Positions 48,219 to 57,872 of a stretch of DNA of 64,000 bases are shown piece after piece. The translations under genes and the position numbers were made by a program. The DNA is from Xanthomonas nasturtii. GTDB lineage: Bacteria > Pseudomonadota > Gammaproteobacteria > Xanthomonadales > Xanthomonadaceae. Positions within the stretch are counted from its first letter, which is position 1. Every line of letters starts with the position of its first letter. Below the pieces are notes generated by a model that made no database searches, was not told the DNA's origin, and saw only the letters and a program-made list of their open reading frames with translations. The DNA lies in contig NZ_LYMI01000019.1 of NCBI RefSeq assembly GCF_001660815.1, positions 1-64,000 of the forward strand. The letters run 5' to 3'.

Positions 48219-48635
48219 ATGCTCGACCCACGCATCGAAAAGGTAGACCTGGCGCTGACCGAGATCGCCCAGGACCCATCGGAGAAGGTGGCGCTGTGGC
48301 AGTGGGCGTGCCGCGAGATGCTGCACGAGACATTGATCGGCATGCACCAGCTGTCGCACCTGGCCGGCATCGCCCGGCAGGTGGCCAACGACTGGCGCGC
48401 GCCAGTCGACGTCATCGCACCGGCGAAGCCCTACCTGGCTGCATCCGCATTGGCCGACCGCCGCCTGCCGCAGGTGCTCGACGGCCTGGGCAATACGCAC
48501 GACGACGACGACCGCGCCACGTTGTGGCGGCTGCGCTACGCCAGCCTGATCGCCTCGACCTTGCAGGGCATGCAGGCACTGGCCGAGAAGCACCGTATCG
48601 ACCGCCAGGCAATGGCGATCGGTCAGCTGAACTAG
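48219..48635 (+). CDS. Hypothetical 138-aa helical protein
   Basis: I do not recognise this protein. It is rich in helices, without signal peptide, membrane segment or cysteine cluster (one Cys at about 29). GGAG lies 10 nt before the ATG at 48219, and the frame is uninterrupted. A DDDD run sits near the middle. It is divergent from the DUF2884 gene; likely a Xanthomonas-restricted protein. Confidence 0.65.
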   Translation: MLDPRIEKVDLALTEIAQDPSEKVALWQWACREMLHETLIGMHQLSHLAGIARQVANDWRAPVDVIAPAKPYLAASALADRRLPQVLDGLGNTHDDDDRATLWRLRYASLIASTLQGMQALAEKHRIDRQAMAIGQLN

Positions 48636-48950
48636 CGCGGCTATCGGGTTGACGCGCCGGTTGTAGGGCGAGTTGTGCTGCAACGCACGGTGAGTTTGGC
48701 CGCGTCTGCCGATACGGTTTGGCACGCTATGGCGAATGCTCCCCCGAGCGAGAAAACGCTGCCGGCGCAACACTGCGCCGCTGCCTGATTCGCACTGCAA
48801 TGGACTGGCTGCTTGGTGGAGTCGAGTCCAGGCAGCACATCATCGTGTGCAGGCTTTGCAGCGCCGCCGAATTAGGGGCAGGTACGAAGTAGCGCAGCGT
48901 TTTACGGGTGCGCTCTACGCCGATTGCTCAGCAAATTCTCTGTACCCGGC
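48636..48950. other. Intergenic region, nothing recognised
   Basis: About 315 bp between two small convergent genes. I see no convincing hairpin, repeat or gene here. Confidence 0.4.
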
Positions 48951-49253
48951 TCAATGCCGGACGGCTGCATCTTCCAGATGCCGCCAAGCGTGCCGCACGA
49001 TCCAGCGCGCCTGATCCCATGGCACCGACAGCATCGGCAGGCACTGGTAATAGCCATCCTGCAGCACGCGATAGAGCTGTGCTTCGGTGGCGCGCGGGTA
49101 GGCCAGGTAGATGTCGTAGCCAAGGGTAAGCAGCCGGGTGTAGTCGGCGAAGGCATAGCCACCCAGATGCCCTTCGGCGTGCACGTCGCGCCAGTAGGCG
49201 ATCTCGGCGTCGAGATTGACGCTGCGGCGGGTCAAGACGGATGCGCTGTGCAT
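48951..49253 (-). CDS. Hypothetical 100-aa protein
   Basis: A short Trp- and Tyr-rich protein (AEIAYWRDVHAEGHLGGYAF, YYQCLPMLSVPWDQARWIVR) with GGAG 9 nt before the ATG. The composition and aromatic pattern look like a real folded protein. I do not know its family. It has no signal peptide and no obvious partner. Confidence 0.65.
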   Translation of the reverse strand: MHSASVLTRRSVNLDAEIAYWRDVHAEGHLGGYAFADYTRLLTLGYDIYLAYPRATEAQLYRVLQDGYYQCLPMLSVPWDQARWIVRHAWRHLEDAAVRH

Positions 49254-49621
49254 GGGTAGGACTCCGTGACCGGGACTACCCCCTGTGCGGGCACCGTAGC
49301 AGCGGCTGCGCAGGTGGGCCAGCCTGCGACGACGAGCGGTCGTGATGCAGTGGCTGCCACTGACCGAGCGATGCGGCTGGAGCTTTCAACCGCGGAGCTG
49401 CAGCGACTGCGGCGCCCCGCAGTCGTCGTGCCGCAGATATTTCAGGCCAATGATCGATGCGCGGGCCTGGCCGCAGACAACCTCAGCAATAAGCGACGCG
49501 GTGACGTGTGGGCGACGCGCCCGCCTGCGCGGGAGTCAGAAAGATTCCTGAGGCAACCTGTCGATGTCGCATGCCGGCAGCGCTCGCCTGATGCCGAGCG
49601 CTGCCGGCATGCATCAGACAA
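49254..49621. other. Intergenic region ending in a perfect hairpin
   Basis: About 368 bp with no credible gene. The only structure I see is the 18-bp hairpin next to the dkgB stop. Confidence 0.45.
49569..49612 (-). terminator. Perfect 18-bp hairpin downstream of dkgB
   Basis: GCATGCCGGCAGCGCTCG and its exact complement flank an 8-nt loop, 9 bp beyond the dkgB stop. It lacks a T-tract; it likely protects or ends the dkgB transcript. Confidence 0.65.
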
Positions 49622-50425
49622 TCAATCCCACTCGGGCGCGATGGCCTTGGGGTTGGCCAGGCGATGCCCGCGGTCGAGTGCGGCGATGTCGCGCATGTCC
49701 TGCTCGCTCAACTGCAGCGTCTGCGCCTTGAGGTTGCTCTCCAGATTCTCGCGCTTGGTCGAGGATGGAATCACCGAGTAACCCTGCTGCAATGCCCAGG
49801 CCAGGGTGACCTGCGCCGGGGTGGCAGCATGGCGTGCGGCGATCGCCTGGATCACCGGATCCTTGAGCACTTCGCCCACGGCCAACGTCATGTACGAGGT
49901 GACATGGATGCCTTGCTCGCGCAGGAAATCGGTCAAGGCACGATTCTGCAGATAGGGATGCACTTCGATCTGGTTGGTGGCGATGGCGTCGGCGCCCAGG
50001 ATCTCGATGGCCTGCCTGGTCAGCGCGATGGTGAAGTTGGACACGCCGATCTCGCCGGTCAGGCCCTGCTGTTTGGCCTGCGCCAGCGCTTCCAGATACG
50101 CGCGCATCGGCACCTGATCGTTCGGCGAAGGCCAATGGATCAACGTGAGATCGACATACCCGGTGCCGAGCTTGCGCAGGCTTTCCTGCAGGCTCGGCAG
50201 CAAGGCGCCGTCACCGAACTTGTCGACCCAGATCTTGGTGGTCAGATAGAGCTGGTCGCGCGGCACGCCGGAAGCTGCGATCGCTGCGCCGACCTGCTCT
50301 TCGTTGTCGTAGATCTGCGCGGTATCGACAGCGCGATAGCCCAACTCCAATGCGTTGCGCACCGAGTCGATGACCACCTGGTCTTTGAGGCGAAAGGTGC
50401 CGAGGCCGAATGCGGGGACAGTCAT
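49622..50425 (-). CDS. dkgB: 2,5-diketo-gluconate reductase B-type aldo/keto reductase
   Basis: A 267-aa NADPH-dependent aldo/keto reductase, the same length as E. coli DkgB and closely similar from [20 protein letters not shown] to the end LAPEWD. The tetrad is visible as Asp and Tyr (DTAQIYDN), Lys (TTKIWV) and His (LIHWPSPND). It reduces methylglyoxal and other carbonyls. The start has AAAGGA upstream; an earlier in-frame Met arises from the heptamer repeat at 50437-50478 and is not a real start. Confidence 0.94.
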   Translation of the reverse strand: MTVPAFGLGTFRLKDQVVIDSVRNALELGYRAVDTAQIYDNEEQVGAAIAASGVPRDQLYLTTKIWVDKFGDGALLPSLQESLRKLGTGYVDLTLIHWPSPNDQVPMRAYLEALAQAKQQGLTGEIGVSNFTIALTRQAIEILGADAIATNQIEVHPYLQNRALTDFLREQGIHVTSYMTLAVGEVLKDPVIQAIAARHAATPAQVTLAWALQQGYSVIPSSTKRENLESNLKAQTLQLSEQDMRDIAALDRGHRLANPKAIAPEWD

Positions 50426-50436
50426 TTTTTTCCTTT

Positions 50437-50478
50437 GGGAATGGGGAATGGGGAATGGGGAATGGGGAATGGGGAATC
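50437..50478. repeat. Tandem GGGAATG heptamers
   Basis: Six contiguous 7-bp units (five GGGAATG, last GGGAATC) lie 12 bp upstream of the dkgB ATG. Such heptamer arrays are familiar in xanthomonad intergenic DNA and can vary in copy number. Confidence 0.9.
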
Positions 50479-50515
50479 GCAAGAGCGAAAGGTGCGCAAA
50501 GCACCATGAGTTTGG

Positions 50516-51544
50516 TTAGTCGAGGGCGACGACGGCTTTTCCGAAATTCTTGCCGCGCAGGAGGTCGATCAGGCCCTGCGGTGCGCTGTCCAGGCCGTGC
50601 AGCACATGCTCGCGGTATTGAATCTTGTCCTCGCGCAGCCACTGGCCCATCTCGCGCAGGAAGGCCGGCATCAGGCGGATGAAATCGTGCTGGATGAAGC
50701 CGCGCACCGTGAGGCGCTTGCGCAGCACCTGGCCCATGAACCCGGGCAGGCGATCCGGGCCGGGCAGCGCTTGCCCACGGCTGTTGTAGGTGGCAATCAC
50801 GCCGCAGACCGGGATGCGGGCGAAGTCGTTGAGCTGCGGCAACACCGCATCGAAGACCTTGCCGCCGACGTTTTCGAAATAGATATCGATGCCGTCCGGC
50901 GTGGCGGCACGCAGCTGCTCGGCAAAGTCGTCGGCACGGTGGTCCAGCGCCGCATCCACCCGCAGCGTCTCGCGCAGGTAACGCACCTTGTCTTCGCCAC
51001 CGGCGATGGCCACCACACGCAGGCCTTGCAGGCGTGCCAGCTGCGCCACGGTGGCACCGACCGGGCCGCTGGCGGCGGCCACCACCAGCGTTTCGCCGGG
51101 CTGCGGCTTGCCGATTTCATGCAGGCCGGCATACGCGGTAAAGCCGGGCATGCCATACACGCCGAGCGCGGTGCTCAGCGGCAGGCTGTCTTCCTTGGGC
51201 AGCTTGCGCAGCGGCGTCGTCGGGGTGAGCAGGCTATGCGTCTGCCAGCCGCCGGGCAGCACCAGCAGATCGCCAGGGTGATAGTCGGCGTTGTGTGAGT
51301 GGATGACTTCGCCGACGGTGCCGCCTTCCATCACCGCATCGATGGCGACCGGCGCGGCATAGGACGGGCCTTCGTCCATGCGTCCGCGCATGTAGGGATC
51401 CAACGACAGGAAACGGTTGCGTACCAGGATCTGATCGTGGCCGGTGGGTGCGACGGCCACCTCTTCGAGACGGAAGTTGTCGGCGCTGGGTTCACCGTGC
51501 GGGCGCGAAGCCAGCACGATGCGGCGGTTGGTAATCGATGGCAT
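50516..51544 (-). CDS. NADP-dependent MDR oxidoreductase (CurA-like)
   Basis: A 342-aa zinc-independent medium-chain reductase of the CurA/leukotriene B4 dehydrogenase type, which reduce alpha,beta-unsaturated carbonyls. Signatures: RFLSLDPYMRGRM near the N-terminus, the nucleotide-binding AAASGPVGATVAQLA, and YFENVGG. It sits between two aldo/keto reductase genes in the same direction; a shared role in carbonyl detoxification is plausible. Confidence 0.87.
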   Translation of the reverse strand: MPSITNRRIVLASRPHGEPSADNFRLEEVAVAPTGHDQILVRNRFLSLDPYMRGRMDEGPSYAAPVAIDAVMEGGTVGEVIHSHNADYHPGDLLVLPGGWQTHSLLTPTTPLRKLPKEDSLPLSTALGVYGMPGFTAYAGLHEIGKPQPGETLVVAAASGPVGATVAQLARLQGLRVVAIAGGEDKVRYLRETLRVDAALDHRADDFAEQLRAATPDGIDIYFENVGGKVFDAVLPQLNDFARIPVCGVIATYNSRGQALPGPDRLPGFMGQVLRKRLTVRGFIQHDFIRLMPAFLREMGQWLREDKIQYREHVLHGLDSAPQGLIDLLRGKNFGKAVVALD

Positions 51545-51675
51545 GGGGATTTCCTCGCAAGGAGGCCGCGCGTGCGCGGTCGAGGGAGCACAGCTGCCGG
51601 GGCAGCTGCACGAGGGAGGGAAGAGGGGCGACAGGGCGCGTGCGCGGCAAGGAACACGACGTCGCTACGGCTGCA

Positions 51676-52647
51676 TTACGCGGCTGCCGATGGCTCCGGG
51701 GCGCTGGCGCTGTCGAGCTGGGCAATCTGCTCGGCACTCAGCGACACGCGCGCAGCGGCCAGCACGTCGTGCAGCTGGGTCACGCTGGTGGCGCTGACGA
51801 TCGGCGCGGTCAGGCCAGGGCGTGCGATCAGCCAGGCCAGTGCGATCTGTGCAGGCGTGGCGTTGTGCGTGACGGCCAGATCGTCCAGCGCCTGCAGGAT
51901 GCGCAGACCACGCGGGTTGACGTATTGCTTGACCACCGACGCACCACGCGCGCTGCTCTTGCCGGCATCGTCGGCGCTGCGGTACTTGCCGGTGAGAAAC
52001 CCGCTGGCCAGCGAGTAGTAGCTGATCACGCCAAGCTCCCGCTCGCGTACCAGCGGTTCGAGTTCGGCTTCGTAGCCGGCGCGGTCGTAGAGGTTGTATT
52101 CCGGCTGCAGGCTTTCGTAGCGCGGCAGTGTGTATTGCTCGGAAATGTCCAGCGCATCGCGCAGCCGTGCAGCGCTGTAGTTGGATGCCCCGATCGCACG
52201 CACCTTGCCTTGTTCGATCAGCCGGCCGAACGCGGCAAGCGTGGCTTCCAGCGGAATCGATTCGTCGTCTTCGTGGGCCTGGTACAGATCGATCACATCG
52301 GTCTGCAGACGCGTCAGCGAGTCTTCTACCGCCGCGGCGATGTTGTCCGGCGACAGGCCCGGGTGCTCGCTCCACTTGGCCACCTTGGTGGCGAGCAGCA
52401 CCTTGTCGCGCTTGCCGCTGCGCGCAAGCCAGCGCCCGATGATGGTTTCCGATTCGCCGCCGCGATTGCCCGGCACCCAGCCCGAGTACGCATCGGCGGT
52501 ATCGATCAGATTGAAGCCGGCATCGACGAAGGCATCGAGCAAGGCGAACGAGGTCGCTTCATCGGCGCTCCAGCCAAACACATTGCCGCCAAAGACGATC
52601 GGTTGAACCTGCAGGCCGGAGCGGCCGAGTGCACGGGCTTGGGTCAT
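51676..52647 (-). CDS. Aldo/keto reductase (YajO/AKR11-like)
   Basis: A 323-aa aldo/keto reductase. The catalytic Asp and Tyr (DTADAYSG), Lys (LATKVAKW) and His (YQAHEDD) are all present, and the C-terminal NADP-binding segment (PIVSATSVTQL) fits the group. Substrate unknown. It is the third NADPH-dependent reductase in a row on this strand. Confidence 0.9.
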   Translation of the reverse strand: MTQARALGRSGLQVQPIVFGGNVFGWSADEATSFALLDAFVDAGFNLIDTADAYSGWVPGNRGGESETIIGRWLARSGKRDKVLLATKVAKWSEHPGLSPDNIAAAVEDSLTRLQTDVIDLYQAHEDDESIPLEATLAAFGRLIEQGKVRAIGASNYSAARLRDALDISEQYTLPRYESLQPEYNLYDRAGYEAELEPLVRERELGVISYYSLASGFLTGKYRSADDAGKSSARGASVVKQYVNPRGLRILQALDDLAVTHNATPAQIALAWLIARPGLTAPIVSATSVTQLHDVLAAARVSLSAEQIAQLDSASAPEPSAAA

Positions 52648-52879
52648 CGTGGATGCTCCTGATGCGAACTGCGCACAGGATAGTCACGCCTACCGATGTT
52701 GCGTGTGACACCTGCGTGGATTCAGCGTTCCGCCGATCGTCCTCGGCGGCTCACAGGATCTGAACATGCCGATGGCAGGGCGCGCCGCAACACGTCCAGC
52801 GCCACGCCGCTGCGGGCACATGGCAGGCTCAGGAACGCATGCTAGGCTCGCGCTACTTTTTCCCGGAGAGGGCGCTGCG

Positions 52880-53734
52880 ATGATCCGCAACAAGCTGGCC
52901 TGTGCATGTGTGATGAGTGTGGTGGTGGCGCTGAGCGCACCGCTGGCGATGGCCGTGAAGCCTGCCGATAGCGCGACGTTGCCGGCGCCCGATACCGCGT
53001 TGCAGGCGGCCATCGACGGCAACTGGCGCGACCGCGTGTACGTGCAGCGCGACCAGTATCGCCACCCCGGGCAGACGCTGGCGTTCTTCGGCATCAAGCC
53101 GACCCAGACCGTCATCGAGATCACCCCGGGCGGCGGCTGGTATTCGGAAATCCTGGCGCCATACCTGCGCGAGAAGGGCAAGTACGTGGCTGCGGTGGTC
53201 GACCCGGCGTCGGCACCCGAAGGCCGTAGCCGCGACTACGCGCAGCGCGCGCGCGACGAGCTGGAGAAGAAGTTCCAGGCCAAGCCCGAGTTGTATGGCA
53301 AGCCCGCGTTCGTGTCGTATGTGCCCAAATCGCCATCGTTCGGCGTGGATAACTCGGCCGACCTGGTGCTGACCTTCCGCAATGTGCACAACTGGCGCAT
53401 GGCCGGCAATGCCGAGGCGATGTTTGCCGGCTTCTACAAGGTGCTCAAGCCCGGCGGCGTGCTCGGCGTGGTCGAGCATCGTGCCAAGACCGACGTCCCG
53501 GCCGACGACAAGAGCGGCTATGTCGGCCAGGCGCAGGTGATTGCGATGGCCGAAGCGGCCGGCTTCACCTTGGCCGGCAAGAGCGAGGTCAATGCCAACC
53601 CGCGCGACACCAAGGATTACCCGGGTGGTGTGTGGACGCTGCCGCCGAGCAACAGCCATGACAAGGCCGACGATGCCAAATACAAGGCGATCGGCGAGAG
53701 CGACCGCATGACCTTGAAGTTCGTCAAGCAGTGA
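52880..53734 (+). CDS. Exported class I methyltransferase-like protein
   Basis: A 284-aa protein with a Sec signal (ACVMSVVVALSAPLAMAVKP), then a Rossmann methyltransferase fold: VIEITPGGGWYSEILAPYL (SAM-binding motif I), VLTFRNVHNW and VLKPGGVLGVVEHR. It belongs to the group annotated as predicted methyltransferases in the periplasm, where SAM is not expected, so a different ligand or role is possible. The ATG follows GGAGAGGG; the open frame upstream has no binding site. Confidence 0.8.
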   Translation: MIRNKLACACVMSVVVALSAPLAMAVKPADSATLPAPDTALQAAIDGNWRDRVYVQRDQYRHPGQTLAFFGIKPTQTVIEITPGGGWYSEILAPYLREKGKYVAAVVDPASAPEGRSRDYAQRARDELEKKFQAKPELYGKPAFVSYVPKSPSFGVDNSADLVLTFRNVHNWRMAGNAEAMFAGFYKVLKPGGVLGVVEHRAKTDVPADDKSGYVGQAQVIAMAEAAGFTLAGKSEVNANPRDTKDYPGGVWTLPPSNSHDKADDAKYKAIGESDRMTLKFVKQ

Positions 53735-53874
53735 TAGGGAATGCGTGCATGCCGGCGCGCAGTGCGCGTTAGGCATGCACGCAGTTGTCAGCGCTGCATT
53801 GACGATGGTGTGGATGCACAGGGAGTGACTGTGCGGCATGCGGGCACTGCTCGCTTTTACGCAACAGGATTGGC

Positions 53875-54447
53875 ATGTTGGTGCTGTTGAACAAACCCTA
53901 CGGCGTGCTGTCGCAATTCAGCGACCGCTCGCAGCCGCCCAAGCGCACGCTGGCCGAATTCGGATTGCCGGCCGATGTGTATGCGGCAGGCCGACTGGAT
54001 CACGACAGCGAAGGACTGCTGTTGCTGACCGATGACGGCGCATTGGCGCATCGGCTGACCGACCCGCGCCACAAGCAGCCCAAAACCTACTGGGTGCAGG
54101 TGGAAGGCGAACCGCAAGCCGAGCAATTGCAGTTCTTGCGCGAGGGTGTGCTGCTCAACGACGGCCCGACCCGGCCGGCCCAGGTGCGCAGGCTCGACCC
54201 GGCACCGCAGCTGTGGCCGCGCGATCCGCCGGTGCGCGTGCGCAAGACCGTGCCCGATGCCTGGCTGGAACTGCAGATCACCGAAGGCCGCAACCGCCAG
54301 GTGCGGCGCATGACCGCAGCGGTGGGCTTGCCCACCTTGCGTTTGGTGCGCGTGGCGATCGGCCATTGGCAGCTGGACACGCTTGCACCGGGCCAGTGGC
54401 GCGTTGAAGACACGCCCAACGCGCGGCCGGGGCGGAGCCGGCGTTGA
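53875..54447 (+). CDS. rluE: 23S rRNA pseudouridine synthase RluE-type
   Basis: A 190-aa RsuA-family pseudouridine synthase without an S4 domain, as in RluE, which modifies U2457 of 23S rRNA in E. coli. The catalytic Asp is in AGRLDHDSEGLLLLT, and EGRNRQVRRM is the second family signature. Start with AGGA 8 nt upstream. Confidence 0.9.
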   Translation: MLVLLNKPYGVLSQFSDRSQPPKRTLAEFGLPADVYAAGRLDHDSEGLLLLTDDGALAHRLTDPRHKQPKTYWVQVEGEPQAEQLQFLREGVLLNDGPTRPAQVRRLDPAPQLWPRDPPVRVRKTVPDAWLELQITEGRNRQVRRMTAAVGLPTLRLVRVAIGHWQLDTLAPGQWRVEDTPNARPGRSRR

Positions 54448-54556
54448 GGCGTTACGTGGGTCGCATGCAGTTACATGCAACGCATTGCGTAGATGCCATA
54501 AACGACAACGCCACGGCGCAGGGCCGTGGCGCTTAGGTCTTGCCTGAAGCGGTGGC

Positions 54557-54988
54557 CTATTCGATGCCGTCGCTCGGGGTCACTGCACCGCGACGCTGAT
54601 AGGCCGCGCGGCGTGCGTTGGCATTGCTGGCGTGTTCGCGGTCCAGACGATGCACATTGCCGCCGAGCACCTGCTGATCGCGCTGGCGCTTGCGGTACAC
54701 CGCATAGCCGATCAGGCCCAGGCCTGCGACCGCTGCGGCAACCGTGACGGCCGGATTGCGCTTGACCAGCTTGCTGGCCACCTTGCCACCGGTGCGCACT
54801 GCACCGAGCGCGGCGCCGGTCTTGAGCCATTCGCTGGCGCCAGGGCCGAAGTGGCGCAGGCTGCTGCCGGCGTGACGTGCCTGATCGCCCGCACTGGACG
54901 CGGCGTGACGCAACTGGTCGCCCGCAGTGCCGGCCAGTTCCAGGGCACGCTCCAGGGCGCGTTCGGTGATGACAGTCAGCTTGCTCAT
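54557..54988 (-). CDS. Small hypothetical protein with one membrane segment
   Basis: A 143-aa basic protein. The N-terminal half is helical with repeated (S/A)GDQ(L/A)RHA motifs (about 23-45); one hydrophobic segment follows at about 80-98 (VTVAAAVAGLGLIGYAVY) before a charged tail. The layout recalls DUF883/ElaB-like ribosome- or membrane-associated proteins, but I cannot assign it. AAGGAAACG lies upstream of the ATG. Confidence 0.65.
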   Translation of the reverse strand: MSKLTVITERALERALELAGTAGDQLRHAASSAGDQARHAGSSLRHFGPGASEWLKTGAALGAVRTGGKVASKLVKRNPAVTVAAAVAGLGLIGYAVYRKRQRDQQVLGGNVHRLDREHASNANARRAAYQRRGAVTPSDGIE

Positions 54989-55370
54989 TGGAGGCGTTTC
55001 CTTTCTCAGTACGTGGTGCGCAGTCTGTGGGTTGGTGCGTATAGACGGTGTTAGCGGGTTCGGGGGCTGTTTGGCTGACGGTTAAGTAGTGCCGCGCTGC
55101 GTTGGGGCACGCGAGTAGGTGGTAGCGATGAAAGCGGATCCGCTGGGCACGTGCTGCGCTTCCTTTTCCCGTCGGGCGAAGGTGCCCGCAGGGCGGATGA
55201 GGGTGCGGGCGAAGCCTGGTGTGGTTGAACAACGCGATGGCTTCGCCCCGTACCCTCACCCCAACCCCCGCTTCGCGCCACGACCCGCGCTTGCGGCGCA
55301 GGCGCTCCAAGGCACGCGCGCCAGTGGCGCCGCCAGCCGTGCCTTCTCGCCCCGCCGGGAGAAGGAGCTA
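54989..55370. other. Intergenic region largely filled by a palindromic repeat
   Basis: About 380 bp between the small membrane protein and hrpB. The right two thirds are the inverted-repeat element at 55162-55365; the left third shows nothing recognisable beyond the promoter region. Confidence 0.5.
55162..55365. repeat. About 200-bp palindromic intergenic repeat
   Basis: The ends are imperfect inverted repeats (left CCTTTTCCCGTCGGGCGAAGG, shown here by its first part CCTTTTCCC...; right ...GGGAGAAGG). Internal complementary segments (GGATGAGGGTGCGGG and CCGTACCCTCACCC) let the whole unit fold back. It ends 6 bp from the hrpB stop. It looks like a non-autonomous repeat of the type scattered in Xanthomonas genomes. 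Confidence 0.7.
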
Positions 55371-57872
55371 TTACGTGCCACGTGGTTTTGCTCTGTGCGT
55401 TGCCGCTGCGGTCCACGGATCGTCCGGCCACGGATGCCGCGGATACCGCCCCTTCATCTCTTTTTTGACATCCGGATAGGTATTGGCCCAGAAGCTCTTC
55501 AGGTCTTGGGTCACCTGCAGCGGGCGCCCGCCCGGCGAGAGCAGATGCAAGGTCAACCGGATGCGGCCATCGGCGATGCGCGGGGTTTCGGCCAGGCCGA
55601 ACAGTTCCTGCAATTTGACCGCCAGCACCGGCGGCAACGGTTGGCCGGCATGGTCGAGGGCGTAGCTGATCTGCCGCTCCATGCCGGAGGGCACGCTGAT
55701 GCGGGTGGGCGCGTGGCGGTCGATGGCCTGGCGGCGCTCCCACGGGAGCGCGGCCTTGAGCGCCTCGCCCAGGCTGGCTTCGTCCAGCGCGTCCAGGCGG
55801 GTCTTGCCGGCGAAGGCCGGGCGTAGCCAGCTGTCCAGCGTGTCCAGCAGCGTGCTGTCGGAAAGATCGGGCAAGGCGAGCTCCGGCATCCACACGCGCA
55901 GCGACTGCACGCGTGCGCGCCACTGCTGCAGGTTGTCAGTCCATGGCAAGGCGTCCAGACCGAGTTGACGGACCGCCTCGGTGAGCGCGCCGGCCGCATG
56001 CGCGGGGTCGACGCGGCCGGCCGGGCGACTGTCGAGCACGATGCGGTCGAAACTGGATTGCCGGCGCGCGACCAGGGCGCGCTTGTCCGCGTCCCACTGC
56101 ACTACGTCCTGCTGCACGAAGCGCTCGGGCACGCTGCGGCGCAGATAGCCTTCGTCCACCGGTGCGGCGCGCAGCAGCAACGCGTCCTTGGCTTCGTAGC
56201 GCAGTTCGCTGGCGACCAGCCATGGTTCGCCGCGTAGATCGCTGTGGTCGAACAGGCGCGCGCTGCGGCCGTTGGCGAGCAGGTAACGCAGCGGGTCGGC
56301 CGGGTGGCGTGCGGCGATGCGGTCGGGGAATGCGTGCGACAGCAGGTCGCCGAGCGCGTGCGCTTCCACGCTGGCGGGTGGGGCGCTGTCGCAACGCAAG
56401 CGGCGGCGCCATTGTCTGGCGGCGCTGTCGATCGCGGCCAGGCCACCGCGATTGGCATCGGCGGCGCTGCGGCCCTGACGAAATGCCGCCAGCGCGCGCC
56501 AACGCGCGGCCAGTCCGTCGCCGCCCTGACGCAGCGGGTCGCGTGCTTCCAGCAACGCGGCCAGGTCGCAGGCCAGCGCCACACGCGGCGCATCGCCAGC
56601 TTGCGCCAGCATCGCGGCCAGACGCGGATGCGTGCCCAGCGCGAGCATGCGCCGGCCGAGTGCGGTGATGCTGCCGCTCGCGGTGAGCGCGCCCAGCCGC
56701 TGCAGCAGCTCGTGCGCGGCGGCCAGCGCACCGCTCGGTGGCGCATCGACAAAGCGCAGCGCAGCGCTGCCCCAGGCGGCCAGTTCCAGCGCCAGTCCGG
56801 CCAGTTCCACCTGGGTGATTTCGGCGCGGCGCTGCGGCTCCAGCCGCTGCGATTGCGGCCACAACCGGTAGGCCCAGCCACTGGCCACACGCCCGGCGCG
56901 GCCGGCGCGTTGGTCGGCCGAGGCCTGCGCAATGGTGGCCACGTCCAGCCGCGAAAAGCCGCTGTTGGGGTCGTAGTGCGGCTCGCGCGCCAGGCCGCTG
57001 TCGATCACCACGCGCACGCCGGGCAAGGTCACCGACGATTCGGCGACATTGGTGGCCAGCACCACGCGCCGGCGTCCCTGCGGGTCGGGCTGCAGCACCT
57101 GGCTTTGCGCCTCCACCGACAGCTCGCCATGCAGCGGCAGCACCTGCACGGCCGGGTCCAGGGCTTCCTGCAGCGCGGCATGCACGCGTGCGATCTCGCG
57201 CTGGCCAGGCAGGAACACCAGCACATCGCCGGGGTGGGTGGACAGCGCGTGCTCCACGGCGCGCCGCGTCTGCGGCTCCAGCGCTTCGTCGCGGCGTGCG
57301 GCAAAGTGCGCGACCTCCACCGGGAAGCTGCGCCCGGCGCTGCTCAAACGCGGGGCCCCAAGAAAGCCGGCCAGCCGCTCGCCATCCAGGGTGGCCGACA
57401 TCGCCACGATGCGCAGGTCCTCGCGTACCTGGGCCTGCACGTCCAGCGCCAGCGCCAGGCCGAGGTCGCCGGCCAGATGGCGTTCGTGGAATTCGTCGAA
57501 CAACAGCACACCGATGCTTTCCAGCATCGGGTCGTCCTGGATCAGCCGGGTCAGGATGCCCTCGGTGACCACTTCGATACGGGTGCGCGCGGAGGTCTTG
57601 TTCTCGAAGCGGATGCGGTAGCCCACCGTCTCGCCGACCGGTTCGCCGAGCTGGCGCGCCATGAACGTCGCTGCGCTGCGGGCGGCCACACGGCGCGGTT
57701 CGAGCATCACGATCTTGCGGCCTGCCAACCACGGCGCATCCAGCAGCGCCAACGGCACCTGGGTGGTCTTGCCGGCGCCGGGCGGCGCTTCCAGCACCAG
57801 CCGCGGATGGGCGGCAAGACTGTCGCGAATCTGCGGCAACAACGGAGAGATCGGAAAAGCGGGGTCGGTCAT
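55371..57872 (-). CDS. hrpB: ATP-dependent helicase HrpB (DEAH family)
   Basis: An 833-aa DEAH-box helicase: APPGAGKTTQVPLA (motif I), DEFHER (II), SATLDG (III), ATNVAESSVTLPGV and QRAGRAGR (VI), then the HrpB-specific C-terminal domain. The family is thought to act on RNA. It must not be confused with the type III secretion gene hrpB of the same name. The start at MTDPAFPISPLLPQIRD is chosen by family alignment; the frame continues 21 codons further without a binding site. Confidence 0.93.
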   Translation of the reverse strand: MTDPAFPISPLLPQIRDSLAAHPRLVLEAPPGAGKTTQVPLALLDAPWLAGRKIVMLEPRRVAARSAATFMARQLGEPVGETVGYRIRFENKTSARTRIEVVTEGILTRLIQDDPMLESIGVLLFDEFHERHLAGDLGLALALDVQAQVREDLRIVAMSATLDGERLAGFLGAPRLSSAGRSFPVEVAHFAARRDEALEPQTRRAVEHALSTHPGDVLVFLPGQREIARVHAALQEALDPAVQVLPLHGELSVEAQSQVLQPDPQGRRRVVLATNVAESSVTLPGVRVVIDSGLAREPHYDPNSGFSRLDVATIAQASADQRAGRAGRVASGWAYRLWPQSQRLEPQRRAEITQVELAGLALELAAWGSAALRFVDAPPSGALAAAHELLQRLGALTASGSITALGRRMLALGTHPRLAAMLAQAGDAPRVALACDLAALLEARDPLRQGGDGLAARWRALAAFRQGRSAADANRGGLAAIDSAARQWRRRLRCDSAPPASVEAHALGDLLSHAFPDRIAARHPADPLRYLLANGRSARLFDHSDLRGEPWLVASELRYEAKDALLLRAAPVDEGYLRRSVPERFVQQDVVQWDADKRALVARRQSSFDRIVLDSRPAGRVDPAHAAGALTEAVRQLGLDALPWTDNLQQWRARVQSLRVWMPELALPDLSDSTLLDTLDSWLRPAFAGKTRLDALDEASLGEALKAALPWERRQAIDRHAPTRISVPSGMERQISYALDHAGQPLPPVLAVKLQELFGLAETPRIADGRIRLTLHLLSPGGRPLQVTQDLKSFWANTYPDVKKEMKGRYPRHPWPDDPWTAAATHRAKPRGT

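Noticed and set aside
55371-57872. hrpB as part of the type III secretion cluster
   Set aside because: The protein is a DEAH helicase. The shared name with the secretion gene is coincidental, and no secretion apparatus gene is in the window.
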